NCBI GenBank assembly: GCA_963691815.1 | Contig: OY829647.1 | Location: 17,039,794 to 17,103,793 of the forward strand | Length of the DNA stretch: 64,000 nt | Origin: Echiichthys vipera | Lineage: Eukaryota; Chordata; Actinopteri; Perciformes; Trachinidae | Direction of reading: 5' to 3' | In this document: piece by piece, positions 24,326 to 45,344 of the stretch | Numbering within the stretch: the first letter of the stretch is position 1 | Layout of the letters: every line of letters begins with the position of its first letter | The notes under the pieces: generated by a model | Told to the model about the DNA's origin: nothing | Seen by the model: the letters and a program-made list of their open reading frames with translations, nothing else | Database searches by the model: none | Translations under genes and position numbers: made by a program

Positions 24326-26999
24326 AATAAAATAATAAAAAACTGCTAAAAAAAGAATCTTAAAAAAATATAGTATAGATAATAATAAGTATAGATAATT
24401 TATGTGCTCAAAAAAAATATTTTTCCTCTGCTCAAACCCTTACATTGCTCCTTATATTCTCCTACATTGAAGTCGAGTAGTGAATGGATCCAACAAACAC
24501 AAAACTTTCAACCAGGAGACGTCTTTGTGTCCATAGTCAAACCAAAAGTCAATTTTAATATTTATGTTCACCACTTAACTTACATATGTAACTTGGGCTA
24601 ATTTCCGTAACAAACGTAATTATGTTCATGCAAATCATGAGCTTTTCCAGCCCTAGCACATTTTACTTCTCCTGCTACGAAGTAGTTTTGTTGGCTACAC
24701 ATAACCTAAAAAAATAAAATATTCACAATGTTAACCATGTGTTTAACACCGCAATATTTAAGAAAACATGTGTTCTTATATTAGTTTTTCTAAACAGCTT
24801 TCTGTAGAGCAGTTGTTCCAAACCTTTTTGACTGGTGACCCTTTAAATCAAAGCAATGTCTTTTCACAGCCTCTCATGGGCCTGCAGATCAGCTAAAGAG
24901 TGATTTTTGTGTTGTTTGAATAATTTGCAAAGTCCTCATAAAGTAAAATATTCCAGTTACACACATGAAGCAAATATTTGAGGAAAGCCTGAAAAGATAG
25001 GCGATTATAATATGATATTATAAAACAGGTAGTTGGAATCATCATGGAATCGGATTGGCTCAAACCGTGGTATAACAACCACATACAAAATGACATCAAT
25101 GACATTTCATTTATTTGCACAATTTAGCATCACTCCAAGTTTGAGAAAAAGATGTTACCTTGCTGTAGGATATTGCCCTATGTGTCTAATCATCAAGAAA
25201 GGGACATCATTTGTGATGACACCCCTAATGCCAATCTGATCAGAAACCCCTCATGCCTCAGGCTCTCTCTTTGGCCCTCTCTGTCTTTGGCCCAGCTCTG
25301 ATCTGGCCTCCTCTGCTTAATAACTCTGTTAACCTTTTGACCTCGGAAGTAGGCTGTTAAATGGGAAATCTAAACAGAATCTGCTGGAACTGATGACAGA
25401 GTGTAAAACAACAGTGAAACAACTATCAAAGTAAATGTATACTGGGTAATAATGTGAATTTCATCGATCTGTAAAGAAAAATGTGTTGTTGGAAATGACT
25501 GTGATCTTTCTACGACCAACTGCAGCCAAATTACAGAAATATTTTAATAATGTAGTTTTCAAAGTCTGAAGAGGTATTTACTGATAAATTTAAAGAGGCA
25601 TGTACAAAAAAACACGACAAAAACATAAGTATGTAAAAATACTGTTCTATGATTAATATTTTCTTTAAAACGATTTTCCCATAAACACGTCTTTAAAAAA
25701 CTCTCTGAAAGGGGATGGAAGCACATCTACTTTACTCCCTCAATAACAAATTCTGGATGTGCCCTCGAGCCCCGTCCACCACCGCTGCAGAAGAAGAGAG
25801 TAACCCTACGTCACGTAAAAGGCCCCCCCCACTCGTCGGTGAAAACAAAGGAGAAGACCTCAGTGTTTTATAGGCGCTAATTTGAAAAACAGAAGTTAAT
25901 ACTCAGTTTATAAAAATAAATTAAATTACATTTGAGGAAATTCAAGTAATTTTTCCTTATTTATTGATAGAATGGTGGCAGAAAGATGCAGTGAGGGTGT
26001 GTGTATGTGAGAGAAAGACATTTTCAAACTCATTTAACCTTCGGCGGACAAAGCCTGGCTATGTCACCTCTGGACACTGAGTGGGCTCGTTTACCCACTT
26101 CTCCTTCTATAAGCTGTATAAGCTGTGGAAAAACATTCTCTAAGTCTTTGATTCTTTCCATATAACGCCGATCATTGCTCAGCAACGACGTAATGTAGCT
26201 GTCTGCCTGACTAACGTTGGCCATTACAGGAGGTTTCCAGGCCGCTTAACGTAAAATAGGCGAAATCAGGACAGATTACGGCGGGATTTGTATTTACCAT
26301 CAGTCAAAGCTGGCAGTTTTTTTTACCGAAATGGGGGCATGGCGTCATGTGTTGCTCTCATCTTTATTAACGCCACGAAATGCCTAGCCACAAGTTAACA
26401 GGATTGGTCCCTTAGGTTTGTGATGAAAGGGACCCTGGCTGTCTGAATCCAGACTTTAGGGACTTTCATTGATACATTGTAGTTTCACGGCAGAAATGCT
26501 CAGCCATGGTAGTGACTGCTCTCTAAACACCATATAGATGTGTCAACAAGGTTAAAAACTTGATTGTCATTGGAGGGGGGTCTTAAATCTATTATCACTG
26601 CTTATGGACAAAAGAAAAACATAAAAGAAATGTGTAAGCTGTTTAAAGACTACTCTGTAAGATGATTAAGTCTTTCTTGAGTTAATTATGTTGTAGTCTG
26701 TCAGTGCACCTACTAAATCAGCTTAAAATTAGATTATCCAGCCAGTCTGGCTGTTTTTTAAAAAGGTCAGTTTAATGCTTTTTGCAGCTACTGGATCTAA
26801 AGACAGAACAATGCCTTGTTAAGGTTAATAATGAACATTCACAAAAGAACTGTTTTCACATATGAACTGCTGACAATGTCAGCAGAATCAGCTGCGGACA
26901 TAACTTGGAGTTTGGGTTTCACATGCAGCACACAACAGGTGATTCTCTGTGTCTGATGCCCACTCACCATATACCGTATAAAAAATGGATGTAGCATAC

Positions 27000-27790
27000 C
27001 CATCGAGGTCCGTTCTCTCAAGCTGATCCAATTGTACTCGCCTATGGGAGTCGCCATCTTGCCTCATTTCCTCTTACCAAAAAAGGGCATTGATGTGATG
27101 TTGGGGAGAGGAATATACGTCCATCTGGCTGACGTATATGTTCGAGACGAAGTGCAGACTAGCGGCTAGCTGTCACTCAAGAGGCCACACCCCTAAATAT
27201 TCATAAACTTTAACCTCCAATAAAATAAAAACTAGCCTCAGTGTTGTCATGGAGATATGACCTAAACATACAGACTAGAATGTTTTTTGACACAAACTCA
27301 GAGTCCATTTTAACGGATTTAATAAAGCTTACTTCACACAAACAGTGCACAGTGAACGAGGGGAAAAGGAGTGGGAAAGAATGGCCATGGGGAATGAGCA
27401 CAGGCGGGTGGTAAGCTGGGAGACAGGCTGGCAGGCAGGCAAGCAGGCTGGCAGGCAGGTCGAAAGGATAACGGGTGACTGAAGCAAAAAGCACAGGAGC
27501 AATTATGAACAGATTCACGGAGACATGGAGAAAAAACTGAGTACTGAGTATCTAAGAAGCCAAGGTTCACAACACACTACCGCTCTGCTGATGAAACGAT
27601 CTGGCTGTGAATGAGTCTCAGGTCCGTCTTAATTTACAGGAAGGGAGGTGATTAGTTCCAATGAGTTCCACCTGGATAAGCCTGCCCCGGAAAACCAAGC
27701 CTCCAGCTCACAACAGACAAACACAGAGAGGGGAGACAAAACACAGGCTGCCAGGATGGAATCATGACAGTACCCCCCCCCCCCCCACCA
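27000..27790. repeat. Cluster of fish-type dispersed repeats
   Basis: Contains a segment ending ATGGGAGTCGCCATCTTG, a segment with CACTCAAGAGGCCACACCCC, a GGCAGGCAGGCAAGCAGGCT-like simple repeat (about 27,414-27,460), and ATCATGACAGTACCCCC before a poly-C run (about 27,772-27,786). The last resembles retrotransposon-associated sequence in fish. Families are unassigned and no gene is supported. Confidence 0.35.
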
Positions 27791-29150
27791 GAGTTTCAGG
27801 TTTGCAGTGCTTGTGTGACAGGGGCTTTAAAGTGTGTTGTCTTCACCGATATTGTATTCATATATGTATCTTATTATTCATATTTTATCAGCCTTGACCA
27901 CATTTAGTGTTTATTAGAGACGCAGGAGCTGTGAAAATATAATTGACTGTTAACAAGTCTACTACGTGCCCTGTTGCTCACCTGATAAGGTGCGTGTACC
28001 ATGTCCTTATCACAGAAGCTCAGGTTCAACTCTGGCTCTCTGTTGCATCTCATTAAATCTCTCTTCAAAAACGTCAACATAAAGCATAATAAAGGATTTA
28101 TTAACCATAACAAGGCACTGTTATCTATATATATATAGATCCATTAGCTGCAAAAAGCTCAACTTAAAAAGTGCATAGTTAACTGTTAATAATTGCATTA
28201 TAATGCATTTCATATAAGTGCTTATACATATTATACATACTTATAGTAATAGTTTTATCAACTTATAACACAACCAAATGTTAATAAGCATCTTATAAGG
28301 ACAGAAGCAGCTGAAGCAGGATTAGACATTGCAAAGTCACAGAAAGCACATGCACAGTAATCATCTTGATTAAATCACACTGAGTACCTTATTGTGTGTC
28401 CTAATTTCCTCTAATCACCTCTACACGTTTCTTCTTTCTGATTTTATATCAAGCATTAGTATTGGACTGAGTACACGTGCTGCATTATTTTCTTTGAGAT
28501 ATTGCTGCACATTGACTATTCTGACTGCTGTAAAAGGTTTAGGAAAAGGAAATATGTAGTATTGGTTTAAATATCCCACATTTGAGTCACTACCCTGACA
28601 CTCATACTGCTGCCTGCTACAGTACTTTTTTTCTGTTGTTCTAATTTTCAATATAATTTAAGTTGACTCTTTTTTAAATTCTTTATCTGGCTACAAACAA
28701 GTTGTAATGCTAAACTGTCTTCCCTAAGTCATTTAGGGCCATTTAGAGGTGTGTCATTTTCTTGTTATGTTGTTTCCACAGTTTTTGTAGGGAGAAACAA
28801 AGGGTGGATGGATGGGTCAAACAAATACATAACTTACATATGTTACTTAATTTACGCAATATGCTTATTTTTACCCAATTATTCAGTTGGCAGATACTGT
28901 CTTAAACAGTGTTGTCCCTCTTTTATCTGAGTCCAAGCAAAGAGACCTAGGATTTAGAGCTGAATACTTGTGTGTTCTTGATTGTTGAAGACTGTGACAG
29001 ACAATGCATATCTTTCAGCAGAATTTAAGGTTTCAACTTGATAGTCACGCTTATTACTGGCACTCACTCCTGCTAATAAACGACACCTCCATAATTTACA
29101 GTAATTCACATGTTGACAGGCTTATCTACAGTAACTTGAAATACACTTTA

Positions 29151-29367
29151 TATTTATATCTCTCTCCTCTTTATCTCGTCTATTCGTGGCTGAGCTGGTA
29201 CAGAAGAGCACAGAGCAGAGTTGGCACATGCAGCAATCACAGAACATCTGAGGGGATTAGCCGCTCGGAGGACTTTAAAAAGGAGAAGCTGGACACAGGA
29301 ACACCACAAGTGAGACACAAGGCTCATCAGACAGCATCATAAAAACACTTTGAGACTTCAACAGAAG
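29151..29367 (+). promoter_or_regulatory. pde6h copy 6 promoter / leader exon block
   Basis: Identical by eye to the copy-1 block over 217 bp, although the bases immediately upstream differ from those of copies 1-5. GGATTAG at 29254-29260; leader donor after 29367. Confidence 0.6.
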
Positions 29368-29917
29368 GTAAGATGAAACTGCAATTTCCTCAGCTGGTAC
29401 AGGGAGGCTCTTACTGCTTTGATAACATGTGATGATTCAGAGAAGAGAAATACAGACACAGTGATGGCTTTAAACTGTTTTTTCTTGATGTCTGGAAAAG
29501 AGCTGAAATGAGATCTGAGATTCTTACTGAAAGACTTCACACAGAGCTCTTTGTGTTCACCTTGTTGTTGGTGCAGCTCGAACCCCAGCCTCTGTTTCTT
29601 TAATGTCCTCTCTTTACTTGATGGATTTGGATGATGGCTGTTGACACACCCCTAGTTTAGGTGAAGCAGGCAGGAGGACAGGCAGAAGACCAGAAATATC
29701 TGTTTTTACCCACTTGCGCTATGTTTAGAATATTTTAACCACTTTTCAATTGCTTCAGAAAGCCCTGTTTAAGTTTATGTAAGAGGAACTGGAGCTGTTC
29801 TCTGCTCTTATCAAAGCAAGTCCATTGACAAAAAAAGTAATTCTACGCTGCAGAATATGCAATATGTTGCATGGATCTGATATATGTTGTTCTTTTTCTT
29901 TTCAGTAACTAATTAAA

Positions 29918-30261
29918 ATGGCAGACGTTGCAGCTCCCGCCGACAAGAAGGGACCACCCAGATTCAAGACAAGGGCCATGCGCACCTTCAAGAGCAAGGC
30001 ACCTAAACCCGGCCAGAAGGGGTGAGATGGATTTAAGATCATACGCAAATATACATAAGTCTTAACTTTATTTTCCTATTTTCAAGAAAGAAAAAAATCT
30101 TCCAGTTTGTACTCATCAGATTTTTTTTATCCTCTGCACTCAGATTCGGAGACGACATCCCCGGCATGGAGGGTCTTGGCACAGACATCACAGTGGTTTG
30201 CCCATGGGAAGCCTTCGGGGACATGGAGCTCGGCGACCTGGCCAAATATGGAATTGTTTAA
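29918..30261 (+). CDS. pde6h: pde6h-like copy 6, PDE6 gamma subunit (Arg15 variant)
   Basis: Coding exons 29918-30021 and 30144-30261, with Arg15 as in copy 4 and otherwise the same 73 residues. The leader-to-ATG spacer differs by one base (TAATTAAA). Intron 1 is 538 bp with a partial dispersed repeat; intron 2 is the 122-bp form. The 3' UTR has lost a segment after TTGAAGCTGC; AATAAA at 30684-30689. It is the last copy before erp27. Confidence 0.9.
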
Positions 30262-30739
30262 CCCTCTTCCCTCTGCAATTACCCCTAATGCCACTATTGT
30301 CCCTCATGTAATCCAACTGTCGTCTGAGCTGCTGACAATCTTGTACTTGAGATGAGACAGCATTTTAATATTTAGAGGTTTGACGTGGAAATAAAATAAA
30401 TCCAGCATTTACACTTGTCTCATGATCTTTATCTGCCTTTTCGTCAGTTCTCCAACGTCCCCATAACAAGTGGTGTCAGCAGCTCTGGACCTGAGCTTTT
30501 CCACAGAGGAAAAAAATGAATCAAATGGATATTTTGTAATATGAAAGAGGGTTTTACATCTATCATTGTGATATCCCTGAAATGTTTTGCTCTGCTCTTC
30601 TCCTTGAAGCTGCTGAACCCTTCACTCCTCAGTGAAAAATATCTTCTCTGTATTTTGTCAGAGAAGAACAGTTCTATAAACACAATAAATGTTAATATTT
30701 CCGATAGAACATCTGTCTTTGTGTCCTTTACTATTATTT

Positions 30740-30990
30740 ACACAACATGCTGCACTAACAACATTTTTTTAACATGAATGAATGAATGAACGAACAATTG
30801 CCCTTAGGGTGATTTTCTTTTTCACAAAGAGTAAAAACAGAATATCAAAAGCACATCAACAACCGAAGGTGTAAGGAGATCATAAACATCATGAAACCAT
30901 AATAAAAAAGCATTAATAGAGAGATGTCAGAGCAAGTGAGCTGCCCATGGAGCAGTTGGAAGTTTGGTGCCTTGTTCAAGGGCACCTCAG
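30740..30990 (-). mobile_element. LINE-tail remnant downstream of copy 6
   Basis: (AATGA)-type tail followed by text also found after copy 5, including CCTTGTTCAAGGGCACCTCA. Strongly decayed. Confidence 0.4.
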
Positions 30991-31299
30991 CAGTGCCCAG
31001 GAGCCAACCGCACCAATATCTTTCTGATTTCACATGTTCACTTATTTCTAGCTTTCGGATTCATTTCACAGCATGTAGTCTCTGCTGACGTAGTATAAAG
31101 ATCAAGCAGTGGATGGATCAAACAAACACAAGACTTTGCATCAGGAGACGTCTTTGTGTCCTGAGTGAAACCAAAATTCAATGTTGACATATTTATATTC
31201 ACTACTTAATTTACATTGGTAAATTTACCGTAATTGACATAAAAAACGTAATAATCTTAATGCAACCCATGAGTTTTTCCCAGCCCGAGAACTACTACT

Positions 31300-34200
31300 G
31301 CTACAAAGTAGTTTTGTAGCCTTAAAATAACCAAATAGTGTTTAAAAAAAAAAAGATTGCGATGTTCAAAACTGGGGAGGGATTGAGAACAGGGCGTTAA
31401 ATCACACAATAAAATTCAAATGTGTTAACATGACACACAAGTGTGTGTCAAATCATTGTTCCATAAAGCCTGAAGGCCTCTGAGAGGCTAAAAACTAGCT
31501 GACATAGAGAATATAAAATAATGCCCTCCTGGCTGGAAAGTAGTTAAAGAATGTATGTGTAAACACATCACATTATCAGGGATAACGTAAATTTGCCTCA
31601 AATACAATCAACAACTGAGGTCATCAACCTGAAATTTGAAGTGTAAAGAAACAGTTCTCAGAAACATTTTGCATGTGTTACAAGTGCATATGTACCACAT
31701 TGTCATGTTACTGCCAGTCTTTCCCCAAATTGCAACTTATACATCCGAGAATCAACCACAAACAATGGCATGTGTGTATGGTTAAAAATACAATTCTTAG
31801 AAGGAGAGAGTTGATCAGCAAATTCCTGTGAGTTTGACATTGCAACATGTAGACTCTGTGTCTAACATCACAAATAAATTCCTCCTTAAATCCCAGGAGC
31901 ATCTGCAACAGAAAAAAAGCAGGAACTGTCCAGTGTTTCTTGTCCAGTTGTTTGCTCAGACACAAAGGTTTGACTTTTCACTCTGAGGCTTGACGAGCTG
32001 GCTTGCTGTAATAGGATTGGGACTCGTCCATATAGTGCAGACAGGTGCCTGAATGCCAAGACAATCCTGCAGCCTGATCTAAAGTTAATTGCTGTAAACA
32101 GAAAATACATGCACACGTACTGTTTTACTTTGGCTCATGTCCCATCTAACATGGAGGAGACGGGGTTTATGGCCTCTACTGCAGCCAGCTACCAGTGGGC
32201 GACCCAGATGTTTGGCTTCACTTTCAGGGAGCTGTCCATCTTTATATACAGTCTATGGTTCAAGTGTTGTACTTTATTTAGCACTCCACTCCTATAACAC
32301 TGTCAGACTCACAATGTTTTGAAAAAGTATCAAATTGATGCAGCACAAACAAAGACATCGGCATTTTTATTCCATGCGTTCTTCTTCCTTGTCAAATCCT
32401 GGCGCCTACATAACTCACGATGCAACACAAAAAACCCACAGTTGGGTTGCAGATTCAGGTTTGCTATTAGCAGCTAAAGCAGAGATGAGGAACAGGCTGC
32501 AGAGGTCTGGTGAGCTTTTTTTTTTTTTTTTTTTTCACATTTTGGACTTGTAGTCAGGTGACATCACTTGAGGCAATATATCAGACTTCACCCAGCTCCC
32601 TTTCGATCCACAAAATGGTAAATGGACTTGTACTTATAAAGCGCCTTTCTAGTCTTCTGACTACTCAATGCGCTTTCACACTACTTGTCACATAACACAT
32701 AACACAAACCCTTTAAAGTTGTAGTCAGCAAGTCTGGCAGACCCAGTTGACTTGAATGTTTACAACTCTCACGCCCCTCCACTACTACCACCGAGCTCCT
32801 CAGCTCCCTCATTTAGCGTATACCTAACTTAATGCACGTGCATGTGATATTGTAACATGCGCAAGGGGGGATCTGTGGCATGCACACAAACTCACACAGC
32901 CCTCCTCTGAGGATTATACGGACGCATTCGATTTTTGCAAAACAAACTACAGGTTCTAGGTACACGTAGAGGCAGGCTTTTTTCTATACCCGGAGGATTT
33001 ATATTGTTCTATTGGAGCATAGTGACGATTTCAGTGAATATGATCAAAAAAGTACTGTTGACTGCAACTTTAATGTACAGAATCATTACATTAATATGTG
33101 GTTATTACACATTCAATTTTAACAAATGATTCAGAGGTCATAGTTTCTTCCAGTATTCAAAACATCAATACATTTCAGGTTATTTCAGCCCACCGTGGTA
33201 ATTACTCATTTTACTTTAATACCAACTTTTTTTTTCATCTTGATACTACAGTATCAGAAAAATATGAACCTAATTACTGGGAAATTATGGGTTATTTCAA
33301 CATGCATGTCGTGGCAGTTTTTTGTTTTTCAAGGAGAACGTCGGACTTCTTTCAAGTTAGCTATTTATTATTTCATCCAAGTTATGAAAATATGAGTGGG
33401 TGATCATTTGTTATTTAGTTATTGTTCAAGAAAAACCTTTTTAGCTGAACAGTTAGAAACAGACAAATAACCTGGTAATTCTTATTCAATTTCTGGCCTG
33501 TAAAAAGTTTCACCACTTGTATTTGCAACATCTGACATCAAAAGAATATCAGTGACATTTAGGATACTTATTCCAGATTTATATTTAGATCATTTACCTA
33601 AGATGATATGAATATTTGATTATTTTGTCCAGTATTTCACTAATCTGCTTGTTTAATGTCTTTAAATGGGTTTGTTGTTTCTGAATGTTTCTAAATCTCC
33701 AAGATTACAAAAGTGAGACACTGTGAGGAGAAGCTCAGCAACAGGGTCTGAGGATTATTAGCACATTATGTGAGACCTTCACACTCTGTGTCAAAGCCTA
33801 ACAGGGTTAAAAGTTGTGTAAGTGATGAGTGAGAAATCGTGTCAGCATTAACCCGGCCACAATCTAAATACCAGTAATCCCTCAGCCTCATGTTTACCTC
33901 ACTGAGCTCACCACTAAAGTAAACTCTCTGCATGTATAGACTTAGAGGAAGTACCTGTTGGGCTAACTCATGACTTCATGAATTATTGAACTTATATCCA
34001 CCAACCCTCTCATGTTTGCTCTTATCTAAATATTTTGTTCACTTATATTGAATAGATACAGAGGGTTTTTTTGATTTTCATTCATTGTTCAACACAAATT
34101 CATTTTGTTCCGACTTTCAAAAAATAGTTCAAATACTGATAATAGTATAGTGTAGATACTCACCCAGTGCAAGATATTATCATTCCTGTTTAAAGTCAGT

Positions 34201-36330
34201 CAAAGGTTAGTATCACCTTACCTAAAAGTTATAATGAACTTAATTTATATAACACCTTTTATAACATTAAATGCAGTTTAAAGTACTTTACAAAAAACAT
34301 ACCCAAAATAAAATTCTAAAGAGTTTGAAAAATGTAATATGTATAGTATGTTACATTTTTTCTGTACATGACGTCATTTTTGTTTAACTATAACTATAAT
34401 AAACGTAATTGTATTTTACAGATATAGAGTAGCCTTAATAATACGCAGTCATCTGTGGGCTGTAATCTCAATCTTGTGCTGTGACGAGAGAGTGACAGAA
34501 TAAGTGCCGTAAGAAGCTTTATTTTCTCTGGTCCTCATGTGACAAGAGTTGCAGTGTCACTGCTACATTACAGTATGTCCATTTCACAGAAGTCATAAGT
34601 CTATGACGTTAGGTGTTGTCCTAATTTGCAGCGTTAGTGTTGCCCTTAAGCCGCATTTGAACATAAACATGCGTCACATACACCAGCTCTGAACATAAGG
34701 TGAGACTCTTCACGTTTCTTTAAATCTCAGAAGATGTTTGTTGGTGTTGTGATAATATACAAGTTAAAAGTCTACAGTAAAAATTCCCAACTACATACAT
34801 TTTTCATTATGCTCTCATCCGTCTCCTTGCTTAACACACTGGGGCATTTAGCTAGAAACAACTTTCTCAATCAGAATTTCTTTCGCCAATATTTTTTAGA
34901 TTTAAATGTGAAGGATACTTGGATTTAACTGACCCATATAAGAGAGTTTACAGGGTTCAGTCCATCTTGTCCTTAAGAGTTCATTGTATTTTTGTGCATC
35001 CGGCTGTTTTTTCTGCTCTGTGGTCCACCAAACTATAAGCTGCCAGCATTTTTTAGCTGATGCCTTTTCCGTGGGATAAAAGTAAAAATCCCAGTAAAAT
35101 GCCAGACCTCATATAATTTATTCTTTTTTGGTTTAGTTTAATAATTGCCATGATGCTTTTCTAAATAAATCTACATTTAGCGGCTTTTCCTTTTTGTTTT
35201 CACCTCAACAACACATTTCTTTGGTGGTTTTTGGGAGCTGTCTGTAAGTCTGTGGGCTTTTTCTGTCTCTCTAAATTATGTGAGAAAATGTTTTATACAT
35301 TTTTTATTTTGGCTTACAGTTTTATATTATATATTGTTGTTCTATATTTATTTCTAGCATCATGTTAACATTATAGGTTTTAATCAATATTAGAACTGAG
35401 AAATGTATTTTCTGTCAAGATATTTGTTTGCAGAGGGAGTGTGCGCCCACTCTACTAAAAAATCCTGGTGAACAAACCAACTGTTATTGTAATATCACAT
35501 TAGATACTTTCATCTGTGGGTCGGATGAGTGATTTAAGTATTTTAATTTGTTCATTTGTACATATACACATGCACAAAAAATACAGAAACCATTGTGCAG
35601 GGGAGTTTAGAAGCCAAAAATGGCTTCTGAGGATACCTACCCTATAAAATATCAATAGTCATCCTTTAAAAAAGAGTAAAAATATATAAACAATTATTGC
35701 ATAAAATGTATCAAAGTTTCAAGAGTAAGCAGTAATACAAAATTGATAAAGATGTACATGGAAGTTGATGTACAAGTTGAAATGCATTTCCATAAAAACA
35801 AGTGTAAATATTTGCTATAACGTTCTGTTTGTTGTTGTTGTTGTTGTTGTTGTTGTTTTTAAATTCTGAACATCAATCGCCTTAGGTTTTTCAATTGATG
35901 TGTTTGAATATTGTTCTTGTAACATGTTTTGTGTTTTGGATTGTTTATTATGAATTCCTCAGATGTCACTGGATGTAGAATAAACATGCCTCTGAAATTA
36001 ATATTATTTATATAAATAATAATAATTAATAATAATAATTTTTCAATTTACTTAAAGATTCTTAACAAAATAAAAAGTTAAAGATAAAATATGTGAATAT
36101 TAGTTAAGTAAAAATGATAAAAATGTTGTCGTTCACTTTGGTGTCTTGTAATAACACATATGCATAACTTAGATTACTAAATACTATACATTAAGGCAAC
36201 ATTAAGGCGTCCAGGCGTCTGCATGGTGACAAAGGGATTGGCTGGGAGTTGTGTCCCTCCTGTGGTGAATGTACTGAAATGCAGCCCGGCTGATCTCTGG
36301 TCCTTCACTGGTCACACAGGCCTTCTCACG
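31300..36330. other. Gene-free interval between pde6h array and erp27
   Basis: AT-rich non-coding sequence. Recognisable pieces are a dispersed fish repeat with CTTTATATACAGTCTATGG (about 32,140-32,265), a poly-T run (32,516-32,535), a SINE-tail-like segment (32,616-32,705), (GTT)n at about 35,830-35,857 and a possible retroelement tail near 34,235-34,310. I looked for ARHGDIB-like exons, which lie here in mammals, and saw none. Confidence 0.6.
32616..32705. repeat. SINE-tail-like repeat
   Basis: GGTAAATGGACTTGTACTTA followed by TAAAGCGCCTTTCTAGTC. The reverse complement occurs at 44,060-44,195, so it is a dispersed family. Confidence 0.6.
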
Positions 36331-36333
36331 GGA

Positions 36334-36803
36334 TATAAATTAGTGTCAGCAGAGCCGACACCAGTCACCGCCACAACAGAGTTATTTAATGCAGTGCAAC
36401 ACAAGACAATGTCAAAGCTGTTCAGAAGATGCTACTAACAAGACAGAAGAAAAGGTGTGTGATGTTTCATAAAAACAAAGGTCATTATTGTCCCTCCGAA
36501 CCTCAAATTGCCACCACACCAAAGCGCAGACACACACTCACATCCATCTCCTGTCGCACAGTGACACGTAGTCCAATGTCCAGCACCCCCACTTCTCAGG
36601 AACACCTGGCTGGTTCTCATGAAAGCCTCCAATCACATCCCAGAGAAGTTGCGGCAGCCGCAGCCGACTGCCATGTGGCAAAGCGTCAGACAGAGCAGAG
36701 GTGACGCGACTCTTCATACAGAGTCAAACAGCTGCAAAGTCTCTTTGGGCCTTCTATGCTCGTTTTCTTTACCTGCGTCCCTGACAGTCAAATTATTTGA
36801 AAC

Positions 36804-36804
<1 letters not shown>
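36334..36804 (+). promoter_or_regulatory. Candidate erp27 promoter and 5' leader
   Basis: TATAAAT at 36334-36340 would start transcription near 36,365. A good acceptor (pyrimidine-rich tract, then CCTGACAG ending 36787) lies 16 nt before the erp27 ATG, with a plausible donor (AAAG/GTGTGT) after 36454. This suggests a non-coding first exon. Inference only. Confidence 0.35.
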
Positions 36805-43579
<6,775 letters not shown>

Positions 43580-44059
43580 GAGTCTAAAACAAATGTAAAC
43601 GAATTATTAAATTATGACTAAAGACTAAATGGAAATTATGTGCATTATTTCTTCTGTGAAGACACTATATGGTTGCGTGTTAGACTGTCAAGCCCTGAGA
43701 TTTCTTCCCACCAACACAAAAGAAACAGCGCAAACATTTGCAAGTTTGTATCATATATCCTCACTTATCTACCCATGTGTGTGTTATGTTTTGTCTGTTT
43801 ACACGAGCGTGAGCCAGTCTGTGGTTCGGTCAGCGGACCGCAAGTTGCAGAGATCTGGCGGAGTTTGTTAGTCTGTCCACTAATGTTATTGTCAGGACCA
43901 CAACACAAGGACCTCAGAGAAACTGACAGAAAGCAGACTGGGAAGATATGGAGCACTGAAGTTCCTCATATGATTCATCCTTGAAATAAAAGTTTGTAAA
44001 TAAAAGTGAACATCATTTGTAAATGATAAACTCCTCCGGTCCACATGTCGAAGTGTCCT

Positions 44060-44195
44060 TGTGCAAGACAGTGTGAATGCCTGTGTGAATTGGTGAATGT
44101 GACAAGTAGTGTGAAGGCGCCTTGAGTAGTCAGAAGACTAGAAAGGCGCTATAAAAGTACAAGTCGATTTATCATTACCATTTACCACACAGTTG
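44060..44195. repeat. SINE-tail-like repeat, inverted to 32.6 kb
   Basis: GACTAGAAAGGCGCTATAAA and TGTGAATTGGTGAATGTGAC; the reverse complement of the repeat at 32,616-32,705. Confidence 0.6.
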
Positions 44196-44220
44196 AAGGC
44201 AGGGTATCAAACTAATATAA

Positions 44221-45344
<1,124 letters not shown>

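Larger units (their letters stand above)
21165..28870. repeat. Tandem unit 5 of the pde6h array
   Basis: The unit with copy 5. Its spacer is diverged but contains stretches similar to type A spacers (about 25,060-25,130, 25,600-25,800 and 26,390-26,830) and to type B spacers (about 25,200-25,260). Other parts, including 27,000-28,870, have no counterpart in units 1-4. No gene supported except the pde6h copy. Confidence 0.6.
28870..31300. repeat. Tandem unit 6, most diverged
   Basis: The unit with copy 6. Weak similarity to the other units' upstream region starts near 28,870; strong identity begins only at the 217-bp block (29,151). Downstream similarity to the copy-5 flank extends to about 31,200-31,300. 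Confidence 0.6.
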
